Assembly (NCBI GenBank): GCA_003255745.1
Contig: QKYL01000026.1
Coordinates: forward strand, 24,931-88,930
From: Paracoccus saliphilus
GTDB lineage: Bacteria > Pseudomonadota > Alphaproteobacteria > Rhodobacterales > Rhodobacteraceae
Length of the DNA: 64,000 bases
Direction: 5' to 3'
The number at the start of each line of letters is the position of its first letter. The stretch's first letter is position 1. Both the position numbers and the translations under genes were made by a program. Of the stretch, positions 8,088 to 16,177 are shown piece by piece. The notes under the pieces were generated by a model. The model searched no databases. It was not told the origin of the DNA and saw only the letters and a list, made by a program, of their open reading frames with translations.

Positions 8088-8468
8088 ATGCGCATCGATA
8101 TGCCCCCCCGCAAGCCCCGCGGCGAATCGATCATCCCGATGATCAACGTCGTCTTCCTGCTGCTGATCTTCTTTCTGCTGACGGCGCAGATCGCGCCGCC
8201 GACCCCTTTTCCGCTGACACCCCCCGACAGCCGCTCGGACATTCCCGCCGCCGCGCGGGACGTGCTTTACATCTCGGCCAAAGGCGAGCTGGCGTGGAAC
8301 GATGCGCGGGGCGCGGCGGTCTGGGACCTGATCGCCGCGCGACAGGACGCCGGTCCGGTCGAGATCCGGGCCGATGCCGCCACCCCGGCCGCGGGGCTGG
8401 CGGGCCATCTGAAACGCTTGCGCCAGGTTTCGGACGCGGGCGCGCAGCTTGTCGTCAGCGGGGGCTGA
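8088..8468 (+). CDS. exbD: ExbD/TolR family protein (second copy)
   Basis: 126 residues with the same plan as the preceding gene: membrane helix with MINVVFLLLIFFLLTAQI and a periplasmic domain. In this copy the helix reads IPMINVVF, so the position filled by the motor aspartate in the first copy (PMIDVVF) is asparagine here. That is a notable substitution, and this subunit may not carry protons itself. It sits between the first exbD and tonB in one operon. Confidence 0.85.
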   Translation: MRIDMPPRKPRGESIIPMINVVFLLLIFFLLTAQIAPPTPFPLTPPDSRSDIPAAARDVLYISAKGELAWNDARGAAVWDLIAARQDAGPVEIRADAATPAAGLAGHLKRLRQVSDAGAQLVVSGG

Positions 8469-8472
8469 TCCG

Positions 8473-9372
8473 ATGATGACGCGACGCACGCTGGAAACCG
8501 CCGGCTTTTTCACGATCGCGGCTGCGCTGCATGTTTCCGCGGCGGCGATCCTGCTGCCCGACCAGGTCCAGAAGGGCGCGGTTGCCGACGCACCTCCCGC
8601 GGCTCTGGCCGCGGGGGGCGAGGAAATCCGGTCGATGGTGTCCGATTGGGAAACCCCGCCCCAGGTGCAGGACATCGCCACGCTGGCCGAACCCCAGCCG
8701 ATGCCCGACCCGCAGCCGCAGCCGCAGCCGCAGCCCGACGATCTGCCGCAGGTCGCGCCGGCCCCGCAGCCGCAGATGGCTGCGCCCGAACCGGAGCTTG
8801 CTCGCCCCAACCTGCCCGCGCCGCCGCCGCCCCGGATTGAGCTTGCGCAGCTGGACCTGCCCGACCTGCAGGAGTTCACTCCGCCGCAGATCGAGACAGA
8901 GCCCGCGCTGACGCTGCAGGCCTCAGCCCGTCCCGACCCCCGGCCCGAGCGGCGCCAGCCCGAGGCGCAGCGCCAGGCGGCCCCCGCCGCGGCCAAGCCC
9001 GCCGCGGCTCCAGCCGCGCAGCGTGCCGGACAGGGCGGCCAGGCGCAGGCCAGCCGTCCAAGCGGCGGCAGCGGAGGTGCCAGCGCCGCCACCCGCGCCA
9101 GCGCCCTGGCGCAATGGAGCGCACAGATCCAGAGCTGCTTTGCCCGCCAGTTGTCGCGCGTCTCGGGCGGTCGCGGGGGGCGGGTCGCGGTGAACATCTC
9201 GATCGGGCGCAACGGAGGCGTGCAGGGGGCGGCGCTGGCGGGCGGCACGGGGAATACGCGGACGGATGCGCAAATCCTGCGCAGCATCCAGCGCGTGCGC
9301 AGCTGTCCTGCCGCGCCGGCGGCCCTGACCGATCCCAGCTACACCTTCCAGCAGCCCTTCACGATCCGCTAG
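8473..9372 (+). CDS. tonB: TonB family energy-transducing protein
   Basis: 299 residues from the ATG at 8473, four bases after the second exbD stop. It has an N-terminal membrane anchor (about residues 9-30), a long Pro-rich periplasmic spacer (with PMPDPQPQPQPQPDD) and a C-terminal TonB domain. That domain includes ISIGRNGGV and ends in YTFQQPFTIR, with two cysteines (SCFARQ and RSCPAAP) that may pair. It spans the periplasm and passes the ExbBD motor force to outer-membrane receptors. The spacer contains a CCGCAG hexamer repeat near 8712-8735. It ends 39 bases from the convergent ABC transporter genes. Confidence 0.85.
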   Translation: MMTRRTLETAGFFTIAAALHVSAAAILLPDQVQKGAVADAPPAALAAGGEEIRSMVSDWETPPQVQDIATLAEPQPMPDPQPQPQPQPDDLPQVAPAPQPQMAAPEPELARPNLPAPPPPRIELAQLDLPDLQEFTPPQIETEPALTLQASARPDPRPERRQPEAQRQAAPAAAKPAAAPAAQRAGQGGQAQASRPSGGSGGASAATRASALAQWSAQIQSCFARQLSRVSGGRGGRVAVNISIGRNGGVQGAALAGGTGNTRTDAQILRSIQRVRSCPAAPAALTDPSYTFQQPFTIR

Positions 9373-9411
9373 GCAGGGCCGAGGCAGAGGCCCTTTGGCC
9401 CCGCCGCGACA

Positions 9412-10170
9412 TCAGACATGGTGCAGGACCAGCGGCCGTCCCTGATGCTGCCCGACGCTGATCGGCACGTCGTAAAGATCCGACAGCAGCGCCTCGGTCA
9501 GCACCTCGCCCGCCGGACCCTCGGCCACCACGCGGCCTGCCTTCATGGCGATGACGTGGTCCGCCCAGGCCGCGGCATAGTTGATCTCGTGGACGACCAT
9601 TGCCACGCTGCGGCCGCCCTGATCCACCAGTGACCGCAGGCGACGCATCAGGCCGCGGGCATGGGCCATGTCCAGGTTGTTCAGCGGCTCATCCAGCAGC
9701 AGCCAATCGGTGTCCTGCGCCCAGGCCATCGCGATATGGGCGCGCTGCGCCTGGCCGCCCGACACCTCGTCCAGAAAGCGCGCGGCCAGCGGGGTCAGGG
9801 CAAAAGCCTGCAGCGCCTCATCAACCTTCGCGCGGTCGGCTGGTCCGGGGCGGCCCTTGTGATGCGGCCAACGGCCAAAGGCCACCAGTTCCGACAGGCG
9901 CAGGCGGCTGGCGATGGCGGTCTGCTGGCCCAGGATCGCCATCACCAGGGCCAGCCGGTCGGTCGGGGTGGTCGCCACATCGTGACCGGCCACGGTGATC
10001 CTGCCCTGTTGCAGCGGTTCCAACCGGCCGATCAGGCGCAGCAGCGTGGATTTTCCCGCGCCGTTCGGGCCGATCAGCGCCGTCAGCCGGCCCTTGGGCA
10101 GGGTCGTGGTGATGCCGTGCAGGATCGCGGTTCCGCCGATCGCATGGCCGACCTGGTCGATCTGGATCAT
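9412..10170 (-). CDS. ferric-siderophore ABC transporter, ATP-binding protein
   Basis: 252 residues starting at the ATG at 10170. Walker A is LIGPNGAGKST, the signature is EVSGGQAQRAHIAMA and Walker B is WLLLDEPLNNLD, typical of the FepC/FhuC/YclP group. It powers import of ferric siderophore across the inner membrane. It overlaps the upstream permease gene by 4 bases and is the last gene of the operon substrate-binding protein, permease, permease, ATPase. A much longer frame reaching 11058 is an artefact of reading through the permease gene. Confidence 0.92.
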   Translation of the reverse strand: MIQIDQVGHAIGGTAILHGITTTLPKGRLTALIGPNGAGKSTLLRLIGRLEPLQQGRITVAGHDVATTPTDRLALVMAILGQQTAIASRLRLSELVAFGRWPHHKGRPGPADRAKVDEALQAFALTPLAARFLDEVSGGQAQRAHIAMAWAQDTDWLLLDEPLNNLDMAHARGLMRRLRSLVDQGGRSVAMVVHEINYAAAWADHVIAMKAGRVVAEGPAGEVLTEALLSDLYDVPISVGQHQGRPLVLHHV

Positions 10171-11123
10171 CGGATGCGTCCTCTCAGCAGCAAATACAGG
10201 AAGAACAGTCCGCCGGCGAACTCGACAACGACGGACAGGGTCGCGGCTTGGCCCAGCTGGCGTTCGAACAGCCACTGCCCGCCCACCAGCAGGATTGCCC
10301 CCAGCAGCCCCGCCGCCGGCAAAAGCACGGCATGGGCCGACCTGCGCATCAGCCCATGCGCCAGCCCGGCCACGATCAGGCCGAAGAAGGCCACCGGCCC
10401 CACCAGCGCCGTCGAGACGGAAACCAGCACCGCCACAAGGCCCAGCACCCCCAGCACGACAGCTTGGTGACGCAGGCCAAGCGACACCGCCGCATCGCGC
10501 CCAAGCGCCAGCACGTCCAGCTGCGCCGACAGCCGCAGCGCCGCCGCCACCGCGGCAGCGGCCACCACCGCCGCGATCGGCAGCAGGGTCACGTCGACCC
10601 GGTTGAAGCTGGCAAAGCTGACCGCCTGCACGACCGAAAATTCGTTGGGGTCCAGCACCCGGCCCAGAAAGCCCGACAGGGACCGGAACAGCACGCCCAG
10701 GATGACGCCGGTCAGGATCATCCGCGGCACATCGCGCCCCCCGCGCAGCAGCAGCGTCCCGAACAGCAGCGCGGCCAGCACGCTCATGACGCCGATCTCG
10801 GCCAGGAACTTGGTTGCTGCGGTAAGACCCACATAACCAGCCCCGCCCAAGCCCATGACCAGCAGCGTCTGCAGCAGGACATAAAGCGCGTCGAACCCCA
10901 TGATCGAGGGCGTCAGCACCCGGTTCGCGGCCACGGTCTGAAACAGGATCGTCGCCACGCCGATCGAGACGGCGACAATCACCAGCGCTGCCAGTTTGCC
11001 AGCCCGCAGCCCGATGATGAAGCCGCGATTGCCGCCGCCCAGGCCCTGCCACATCCACAGCGCCGACAGCCCGGCAAGGATCGCCGCCAGCCCGGCCAGC
11101 ATCAGGGTGGCGCGCCTATCCAT
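10167..11123 (-). CDS. ferric-siderophore ABC transporter permease (second)
   Basis: 318 residues, highly hydrophobic, with about nine membrane segments, of the FecCD family. Recognisable stretches are LTPSIMGFDALYVLLQT, MILTGVILGVLF and the coupling-helix region LGLRHQAVVLG, then GPVAFFGLIVAGLAHGLM. It forms the channel with the permease encoded just upstream. It overlaps that permease by 8 bases and the ATPase by 4. By its resemblance to the YclO/FatC pattern, substrates may be catecholate or citrate-type siderophores; that is an inference. Confidence 0.88.
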   Translation of the reverse strand: MDRRATLMLAGLAAILAGLSALWMWQGLGGGNRGFIIGLRAGKLAALVIVAVSIGVATILFQTVAANRVLTPSIMGFDALYVLLQTLLVMGLGGAGYVGLTAATKFLAEIGVMSVLAALLFGTLLLRGGRDVPRMILTGVILGVLFRSLSGFLGRVLDPNEFSVVQAVSFASFNRVDVTLLPIAAVVAAAAVAAALRLSAQLDVLALGRDAAVSLGLRHQAVVLGVLGLVAVLVSVSTALVGPVAFFGLIVAGLAHGLMRRSAHAVLLPAAGLLGAILLVGGQWLFERQLGQAATLSVVVEFAGGLFFLYLLLRGRIR

Positions 11124-12069
11124 GCGCGGGCCGGCGGTGCAGCAGCCACAGGAACAGCGCGGCGCCGATGATCCCCAGGATCAGGCCGGCCGGCAGCTCG
11201 TAGGGGCGGATGACCAGCCGTCCGACCAGATCGCAGGCCAGGACCAGCACCGCCCCCGCCAGCGCCACCACCGGCAGCGAGGCGCGCAGGTTGTCGCCCA
11301 TGATCCGTGCCACCAGGTTCGGCACCACCAGCCCGACAAAGGGGATCATGCCCACGGTGGTCACGACCATCGCTGTCACCACCGACACCACCGCCAGCCC
11401 CAGCCGCATCACCGCCGCCGTGGAGAGGCCCAGCCCCGTCGCCACCTGATCGCCCAGGCCCAGGATCGCGAAACGGTCGGCCGAGAACCAGGCCAGCCCG
11501 GCCGCCCCCGCCGCGATCCACAAAAGCTCGTATCGCCCGGCGATGATGCCCGAAAATTCGCCGCTGAACAGCCAGGTGCCCACGTATTGCATCAGGTCGG
11601 TCTGCCAGCCGATGAAGGTCACGACCGACCCCAGCACGCCCGACAGGACCAGCCCCGCGATCGGGACCAGCATCACCTCGCGCACGGGCAGACGGCGGAT
11701 GACGGCCAGGAACAGTGCCGTGGTGGTCATGGCGGCCAAGCTGGCCGCGACCATGCGCAGCCACAGCGGGCTTTCAGGCCACAGGATGGTAACGGCCAGC
11801 AGGCCCAACGCCGCGCCCTCGGCTGTGCCCGACGTGTCGGGGCCGACAAAGCGGTTGCGGACCAGCGCCTGGATCAGCACGCCCGCCACCGACAGCGCCG
11901 CCCCGGTCAGCGCCACGGCCAGCGTGCGCGGCACCCGCGATTCCAGCAGCACCAGCAGCGCCTGCGGATCACGGAAGATGCCGCGCAGGTCGACCTGCGC
12001 GGCGCCGACGGTCAGGCTGGCCAGCATCAGCGCCAGAAGCGCCGATGACAGGGCGGGCAAGGGGCGCAT
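11116..12069 (-). CDS. ferric-siderophore ABC transporter permease (first)
   Basis: 317 residues from the ATG at 12069, whose A is also the last base of the binding-protein stop codon (TGATG junction). FecCD-type membrane protein with RNRFVGPDTSGTAEGAALGLL and the conserved GMIPFVGLVVPNLVARIMG segment before the last helices. It pairs with the following permease. A longer frame starting at 12195 would run through the end of the binding-protein gene and is not needed. Confidence 0.88.
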   Translation of the reverse strand: MRPLPALSSALLALMLASLTVGAAQVDLRGIFRDPQALLVLLESRVPRTLAVALTGAALSVAGVLIQALVRNRFVGPDTSGTAEGAALGLLAVTILWPESPLWLRMVAASLAAMTTTALFLAVIRRLPVREVMLVPIAGLVLSGVLGSVVTFIGWQTDLMQYVGTWLFSGEFSGIIAGRYELLWIAAGAAGLAWFSADRFAILGLGDQVATGLGLSTAAVMRLGLAVVSVVTAMVVTTVGMIPFVGLVVPNLVARIMGDNLRASLPVVALAGAVLVLACDLVGRLVIRPYELPAGLILGIIGAALFLWLLHRRPAHG

Positions 12070-12974
12070 CAGATGGCGGGGGCTTGGGACAGCGCCTTGG
12101 TCAGCTGGTCCATCAACGTGGTCATCGCGCCATAGCCACCGGCCGAAATATAGGCCGCGGCCGGGTCCAGATAGATCACCTGGCCCTTTTGCCAAGCCGT
12201 CGTGCCCTCGATCAGGCGTGAGCGCAGCGTGGCCTCGGCGCCCTGCCCGTCCTCGCCAATGGCCGCGCCGCGATCAACGACCAGCAGCCAGTCGGGATTG
12301 GCCTCGGCAATGAATTCATGGCTGATGCCCTGGCCATGGGTGGCTTGGTCCAGCCCTTCGACAGCCTCGGCCAAGCCCGTGGCCCCGAAGATCCAGCCAA
12401 AGCGCGAATCCTTTCCATAGGCCGACATCTTGGGCCCGTTGGTCAGCACGATCAGCGCCGTTCCCTGCCCGTCGGCCGCCGCGCGCAGAGCCGCCAGCTT
12501 GCTGTCCAGTTCAGCTTTCAGGATCTCGGCTTCGGCCTCCTTGCCGAACAACGTGCCATAGGCCTCGATCCGGGCCGGGGCGTCTGCCAGCAGGTCGGTG
12601 CCAAACGTCATGTCGATGGCCGGCGCAACCTGGCCAACCGCCTGAAGCTGCGGGGCGGAACGGCCGCCCACGATCACCAGGTCGGGTCCCAGGTTGGCCA
12701 GCGCCTCCAGGTCCGGCTCGAACAGCGTGCCGACATGGGCGACATCGGCCACCGCATCACGCAGGGCCGGCACCATGACATTGTTGATCGTGCCCGCCGG
12801 TGTCACACCAAGCGCGGTCAGCGTGTCCAGCGCCGCCATGTCGTAAACCGCAACCGCCTGTGGGGCTGACTGCAGGGCAACGGGTCCCTGAGCGGTGCCG
12901 ATCGTGACCTCCCCGGCCCAGGCAGGGGACCAGATAGCGGCGGCCAGCAGGCCGGACAGCGCAATGCGGCGCAT
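12069..12974 (-). CDS. siderophore ABC transporter substrate-binding protein (FatB/CeuE/YclQ-like)
   Basis: 301 residues with a clear signal peptide cleaved after residue 20 (SPAWA before GEV). It is a class III periplasmic binding protein: VAVYDMAALDTLTALGV, then LEALANLGPDLVIVGGRSA, then GTALIVLTNGPKMSAYG. This resembles the group binding petrobactin, enterobactin breakdown products or anguibactin. It captures ferric siderophore in the periplasm for the two permeases encoded downstream. First gene of the minus-strand importer operon, divergent from the DUF2218 gene across an AT-rich gap with an inverted repeat. Confidence 0.88.
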   Translation of the reverse strand: MRRIALSGLLAAAIWSPAWAGEVTIGTAQGPVALQSAPQAVAVYDMAALDTLTALGVTPAGTINNVMVPALRDAVADVAHVGTLFEPDLEALANLGPDLVIVGGRSAPQLQAVGQVAPAIDMTFGTDLLADAPARIEAYGTLFGKEAEAEILKAELDSKLAALRAAADGQGTALIVLTNGPKMSAYGKDSRFGWIFGATGLAEAVEGLDQATHGQGISHEFIAEANPDWLLVVDRGAAIGEDGQGAEATLRSRLIEGTTAWQKGQVIYLDPAAAYISAGGYGAMTTLMDQLTKALSQAPAI

Positions 12975-13073
12975 GGCAGATCCTTTCCGTGTGACAACCG
13001 GGTTCGCGGACCGACCCCGTCATTCAGCGGGGCATAACGCGAGGCCAAGGGGAGGTAAAGAATGGCCATGTGT

Positions 13074-13108
13074 TTTTGTCAGAATATCCTGCCTATTTGT
13101 TGACAAAA
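13074..13108. promoter_or_regulatory. inverted repeat in the divergent promoter region of the siderophore importer and DUF2218 gene
   Basis: Perfect 8-base arms TTTTGTCA (13074-13081) and TGACAAAA (13101-13108) are separated by 19 bases in an unusually AT-rich patch for this genome. TTGACA at 13100-13105 could serve as a -35 for the plus-strand DUF2218 gene, and its complement TTGTCA faces the importer operon. An iron-responsive regulator site is likely here. I could not match it firmly to Fur, Irr or RirA consensus sequences. Confidence 0.4.
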
Positions 13109-13163
13109 TAACTTTGCCATTTTAGCCGAAGTGTTCCTCCCGCCGTGACAAGGACAGATCCCC

Positions 13164-13451
13164 ATGCAGATGACTGCCGATTTCCCCACCGAGCGCGCCT
13201 CCGGCCTGCTGGCCACCCTTTCAAAGCACTTCGCCCACAAGATCGACGTGACGACCGAAGATGACCACGCGAACCTGCATTTCGAAATGGGCGTGGCCCG
13301 GATTGCCGTTGCGCCGCAGGGCCTGCATCTGGTGCTGGACGCATCCAATCCCGATGGGATGGAACAGCTGCGCGACGTCGTCGAAAGCCATCTGCTGCGC
13401 TTTGCTCATCGCGAGGATCCCGCCCCGCTAGCCTGGTCCCAGGCCGCCTGA
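13164..13451 (+). CDS. DUF2218 family protein
   Basis: 95 residues, full length for DUF2218. The segments ATLSKHFAHKIDVTTED, ANLHFEMGVARIAV and LRDVVESHLLRFAHRE fit this small alpha/beta domain. The function is unknown. A related domain is fused to the N-terminus of the siderophore-interacting reductase at 5948, and this gene lies divergently next to the siderophore binding protein, so a role in iron handling is likely by context. It ends 3 bases before the end of the convergent ImuA-like gene. Confidence 0.8.
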   Translation: MQMTADFPTERASGLLATLSKHFAHKIDVTTEDDHANLHFEMGVARIAVAPQGLHLVLDASNPDGMEQLRDVVESHLLRFAHREDPAPLAWSQAA

Positions 13452-13454
13452 ACC

Positions 13455-14033
13455 CTACAGCTGGTTCAGCGCAACCCCCGGCAGCTCCGCGGCATCCAAA
13501 AGGCGCGGCCGGGCGTCATGGGGGCACCAGTCCAGCAGCCAGTCTCCCAGCAACCCACGCTTGTTCTTGACCAGGGTCCATCGCTGCGTGGCCATGCCGC
13601 GCTGCGGGGCGGGCACCGGCGCGCAATGCCAGCGGCTTTCGGTCGCGTTCGATCCTGCCCCTTCGCGGATCAGCATCAGCCCGGTTGTGCCCCCGGACTC
13701 GGCCGCCAGCTGCAGGCGGCGCCCGGCGGTCAGGGACAGGGGCCGTTCCGGCTCGGCCAGCACGAAGCCAGCGGGGGCGGCGCGGAGGGTTTCTTCGGCC
13801 GACCACAGAAGGTCGGTTTCCGACCGGGTGCGGACCAGATGCAACCGGCCCGGAAGACCTTTGGGCAAGCCGCCCGGATAGGGCGTCCAGCGGCTGCGGA
13901 CAGGCCTGATCCAGAAGACCGGCCCCCCGTGGCGGGCCGCTTGAAAGATCGCAAAGACATGACGGCCTTGGCCCTGGGCCTCGTGGATACGGGCCGGGAT
14001 CAGCCGGAACGGGTCGGTGTCGTCGGGGTCCAT
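13455..14033 (-). CDS. ImuA-like protein (RecA-like accessory protein of damage mutagenesis)
   Basis: 192 residues from the ATG at 14033, preceded by a strong AGGAGG site; a longer ATG start at 14111 lacks one. Family landmarks are ARIHEAQGQGRHVFAIFQAA, GPVFWIRPV, the DLLWSAEETLR helix, LSLTAGRRLQLAAE and a C-terminal TRWxL/RG stretch (here TQRWTLVKNKRGLLGDW). It matches COG4544 (ImuA/SulA-like) proteins of Rhodobacteraceae. ImuA normally works with ImuB and DnaE2 in translesion synthesis and is usually encoded beside them. Neither is in this window, so the gene is an orphan here. It lacks a visible Walker A motif, as many members do. Confidence 0.6.
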   Translation of the reverse strand: MDPDDTDPFRLIPARIHEAQGQGRHVFAIFQAARHGGPVFWIRPVRSRWTPYPGGLPKGLPGRLHLVRTRSETDLLWSAEETLRAAPAGFVLAEPERPLSLTAGRRLQLAAESGGTTGLMLIREGAGSNATESRWHCAPVPAPQRGMATQRWTLVKNKRGLLGDWLLDWCPHDARPRLLDAAELPGVALNQL

Positions 14034-14151
14034 CGCACCTCCTTTCACCGTGAACAATACAGGAACATGGCTTTGGCGCAAACGGGGATGCCGCGCGTCG
14101 GGGCTTTTCATTTCCCGGCCAGTCGCGTTGGGTGCGGCCCAAGGAGATGCG

Positions 14152-14988
14152 ATGGTGCTTTATCTGGGAATCGACGGGGGCGGCACCGGCTGCCGGGCGG
14201 CCATCGCGGATGAGGCCGGGCGTGTGCTGGGCCAGGGCGAAGGCGGGCCTGCCAACATCAACTCGGACCCTGCGGGGGCCGAAGTCAGCATCATGAACGC
14301 TGCGACCTCCGCCATGCGGCAGGCCGGCGCGCAGCCGGCCGACCTGGTCGCGGTGCTGGGCCTGGCCGGAGGCGGCATGGCCGCGGGGGCGGCGGCGCTG
14401 CAAGCCCGCCTACCCTTTGCCCGCAGCAGGGTCGTCAACGATGCCGTCACCGCCGCGCGGGGCGCCCTGGGGCCGGGCGACGGCATCCTGGCCGCCATGG
14501 GCACCGGATCGGTGCTGGCGGTCCAGCGTGACGGGGTGCTGCGCCAATACGGCGGGCGGGGCTTTCTGATGGGGGACGAGGGCAGCGGCGCCGTCCTGGG
14601 CCGCAGCCTTCTGGCGCTGGCCATGCGCGCGGGCGACGGCTTTGCCCCCGACAGCCCGCTGCTGGCCCAAATCCGCGACGAATTCGGCGGGTTCGAGGGG
14701 ATCATCGCCTTTGGCACCCGCGCCAGCCCGGCCCAATTTGCCGCCTTGGCCCCGCGCCTGGTCCAATCCGCCGATCCCGCCGCCGCCAGCATCCTGAACG
14801 CGGCGGTGGGCCAGATTTCGGAGGCGATCGCGGTGCTTCAGGCCGGCCAGCGCCTGCCGGTAGTGTGCCTGGGCGGCCTTGGGCCGTTCTATGCGGACCG
14901 CCTGGCCCGCGACTGGCCCATCCAGGCGGCACAGGGCAGCGCCGTGGACGGTGCCTTGGCCTTGGCCCGCGAATGGGCCGCGCAATGA
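14152..14988 (+). CDS. BadF/BadG/BcrA/BcrD-family ATPase, probable N-acetylglucosamine kinase
   Basis: 278 residues from the ATG at 14152, with AAGGAG at 14141-14146 just before it. An ASKHA-type phosphate loop opens the protein (YLGIDGGGTGCRAAI), with a second glycine-rich loop AAMGTGSVLAV and the GFLMGDEGSGAVLG segment typical of N-acetylglucosamine kinases. The reaction would be phosphorylation of GlcNAc to GlcNAc-6-phosphate in the cytoplasm. It overlaps nagA by 4 bases, which strongly supports this substrate. No GlcNAc transporter or NagB deaminase lies beside it, so the pair may serve recycling of cell-wall amino sugars. Confidence 0.82.
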   Translation: MVLYLGIDGGGTGCRAAIADEAGRVLGQGEGGPANINSDPAGAEVSIMNAATSAMRQAGAQPADLVAVLGLAGGGMAAGAAALQARLPFARSRVVNDAVTAARGALGPGDGILAAMGTGSVLAVQRDGVLRQYGGRGFLMGDEGSGAVLGRSLLALAMRAGDGFAPDSPLLAQIRDEFGGFEGIIAFGTRASPAQFAALAPRLVQSADPAAASILNAAVGQISEAIAVLQAGQRLPVVCLGGLGPFYADRLARDWPIQAAQGSAVDGALALAREWAAQ

Positions 14989-16106
14989 CCCGGCAGGTCC
15001 TGGCTGCGGATCAGGTCTTTGACGGCCAGACCCTGCACCGCGACCGCGCCGTGCTGGTCGAGGATGGCCGCATCGTGGACCTGGTCCCGCGCCCCGCCGA
15101 TCTGCGCCCAGTGCCCGGCATCATCGCGCCGGGCTTTGTCGATCTGCAGGTAAACGGCGGCGGCGGGTTGATGGTCGGCGCCAGAACGGACGCGGCCGAG
15201 CTGGCCCGCATCTGCGCCGCGCATCGCGGCCTGGGTTGCGCAGGCATCCTGCCCACCCTGATCACCGACCGGCCCCAGGTCACCGCACAGGTTCTGGCCG
15301 CCGGAGTTGCGGCCGCCCGCGCCCGTATCCCCGGCTTTCTGGGCCTGCATCTGGAGGGTCCGCACCTGGACCCGCGCCGCGCCGGCGCCCATGATCCCGC
15401 CCTGATCCGGCCGATGACGGCGGATGACCTGGCGCAGCTGGTCGACGCCGCCGCCCACCTGCCCGCGCTGATGGTCACGCTGGCACCGGGCGCCGCGACG
15501 CCGGATCAGATCGCCGCCCTGTCGCGCGCCGGTGTCATCGTCAGCCTGGGACACAGCGACTGCACCTTGCCCCAGGCGCAGCAGTCCATCGCCGCCGGGG
15601 CGCGCTGCGTCACCCACCTGTTTAATGCCATGAGCCAGATGGGCCACCGCCAGCCGGGCCTGGTTGGCGCGGTCCTGGCGGGGCAGGTCCATTCCGGGCT
15701 GATCGCCGATGGCATCCATGTCGATCCGGCCGCCCTGGCTGTTGCGCTGCGGGCGCGGCCCACCGGCCTGTTCCTTGTCAGCGACTGCATGGCGGTGGCG
15801 GGCAGTGACATGGAGGCGTTTGATTTGCAGGGCCGCCGCATCCTGCGCCGCGACGGGCGCCTGACCCTGCCCGACGGCACGCTGGCCGGGGCGGACCTGC
15901 GGCTGGACCGGGCAATGCAGACGGTGGTCGCGGCAGGGGCGGAACCGGCCCGCGCCTTGGCGATGGCAACCAGCGTCCCGGCAGACCTGCTGGGGGCACA
16001 GGCGGGCAGGCTGTTGCCGGGGCGCACGGCCGATCTGGTGCATCTGGACGCAAACCTGGCCCTGCGCGGCATCTGGGACGGGACCGGCTGGCAGGCGCCG
16101 CTCTGA
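14985..16106 (+). CDS. nagA: N-acetylglucosamine-6-phosphate deacetylase
   Basis: 373 residues from the ATG at 14985. NagA removes the acetyl group of GlcNAc-6-phosphate to give glucosamine-6-phosphate. Amidohydrolase features are in order: GFVDLQVNGGGG, the metal-binding HLEGPHLDP, LGHSDCT, CVTHLFNAMS, HSGLIADGIHV and the catalytic aspartate in LVSDCMAVAGS. The length is normal. The gene is coupled to the kinase gene by a 4-base overlap. The next gene begins 71 bases later and is functionally unrelated, so the operon probably ends here. Confidence 0.93.
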   Translation: MTRQVLAADQVFDGQTLHRDRAVLVEDGRIVDLVPRPADLRPVPGIIAPGFVDLQVNGGGGLMVGARTDAAELARICAAHRGLGCAGILPTLITDRPQVTAQVLAAGVAAARARIPGFLGLHLEGPHLDPRRAGAHDPALIRPMTADDLAQLVDAAAHLPALMVTLAPGAATPDQIAALSRAGVIVSLGHSDCTLPQAQQSIAAGARCVTHLFNAMSQMGHRQPGLVGAVLAGQVHSGLIADGIHVDPAALAVALRARPTGLFLVSDCMAVAGSDMEAFDLQGRRILRRDGRLTLPDGTLAGADLRLDRAMQTVVAAGAEPARALAMATSVPADLLGAQAGRLLPGRTADLVHLDANLALRGIWDGTGWQAPL

Positions 16107-16177
16107 GGCGCCCTGCCGCGTCCGAAACCCGCGCAAACGCACTGGTCCTTGCCCTGCGCAGCCCCTACATCTGGGGC

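Noticed and set aside
9412..11058. single 548-codon minus-strand gene covering an ABC ATPase and more
   Set aside because: The ATPase domain starts at the ATG at 10170. The upstream part is an out-of-frame reading of the permease gene.
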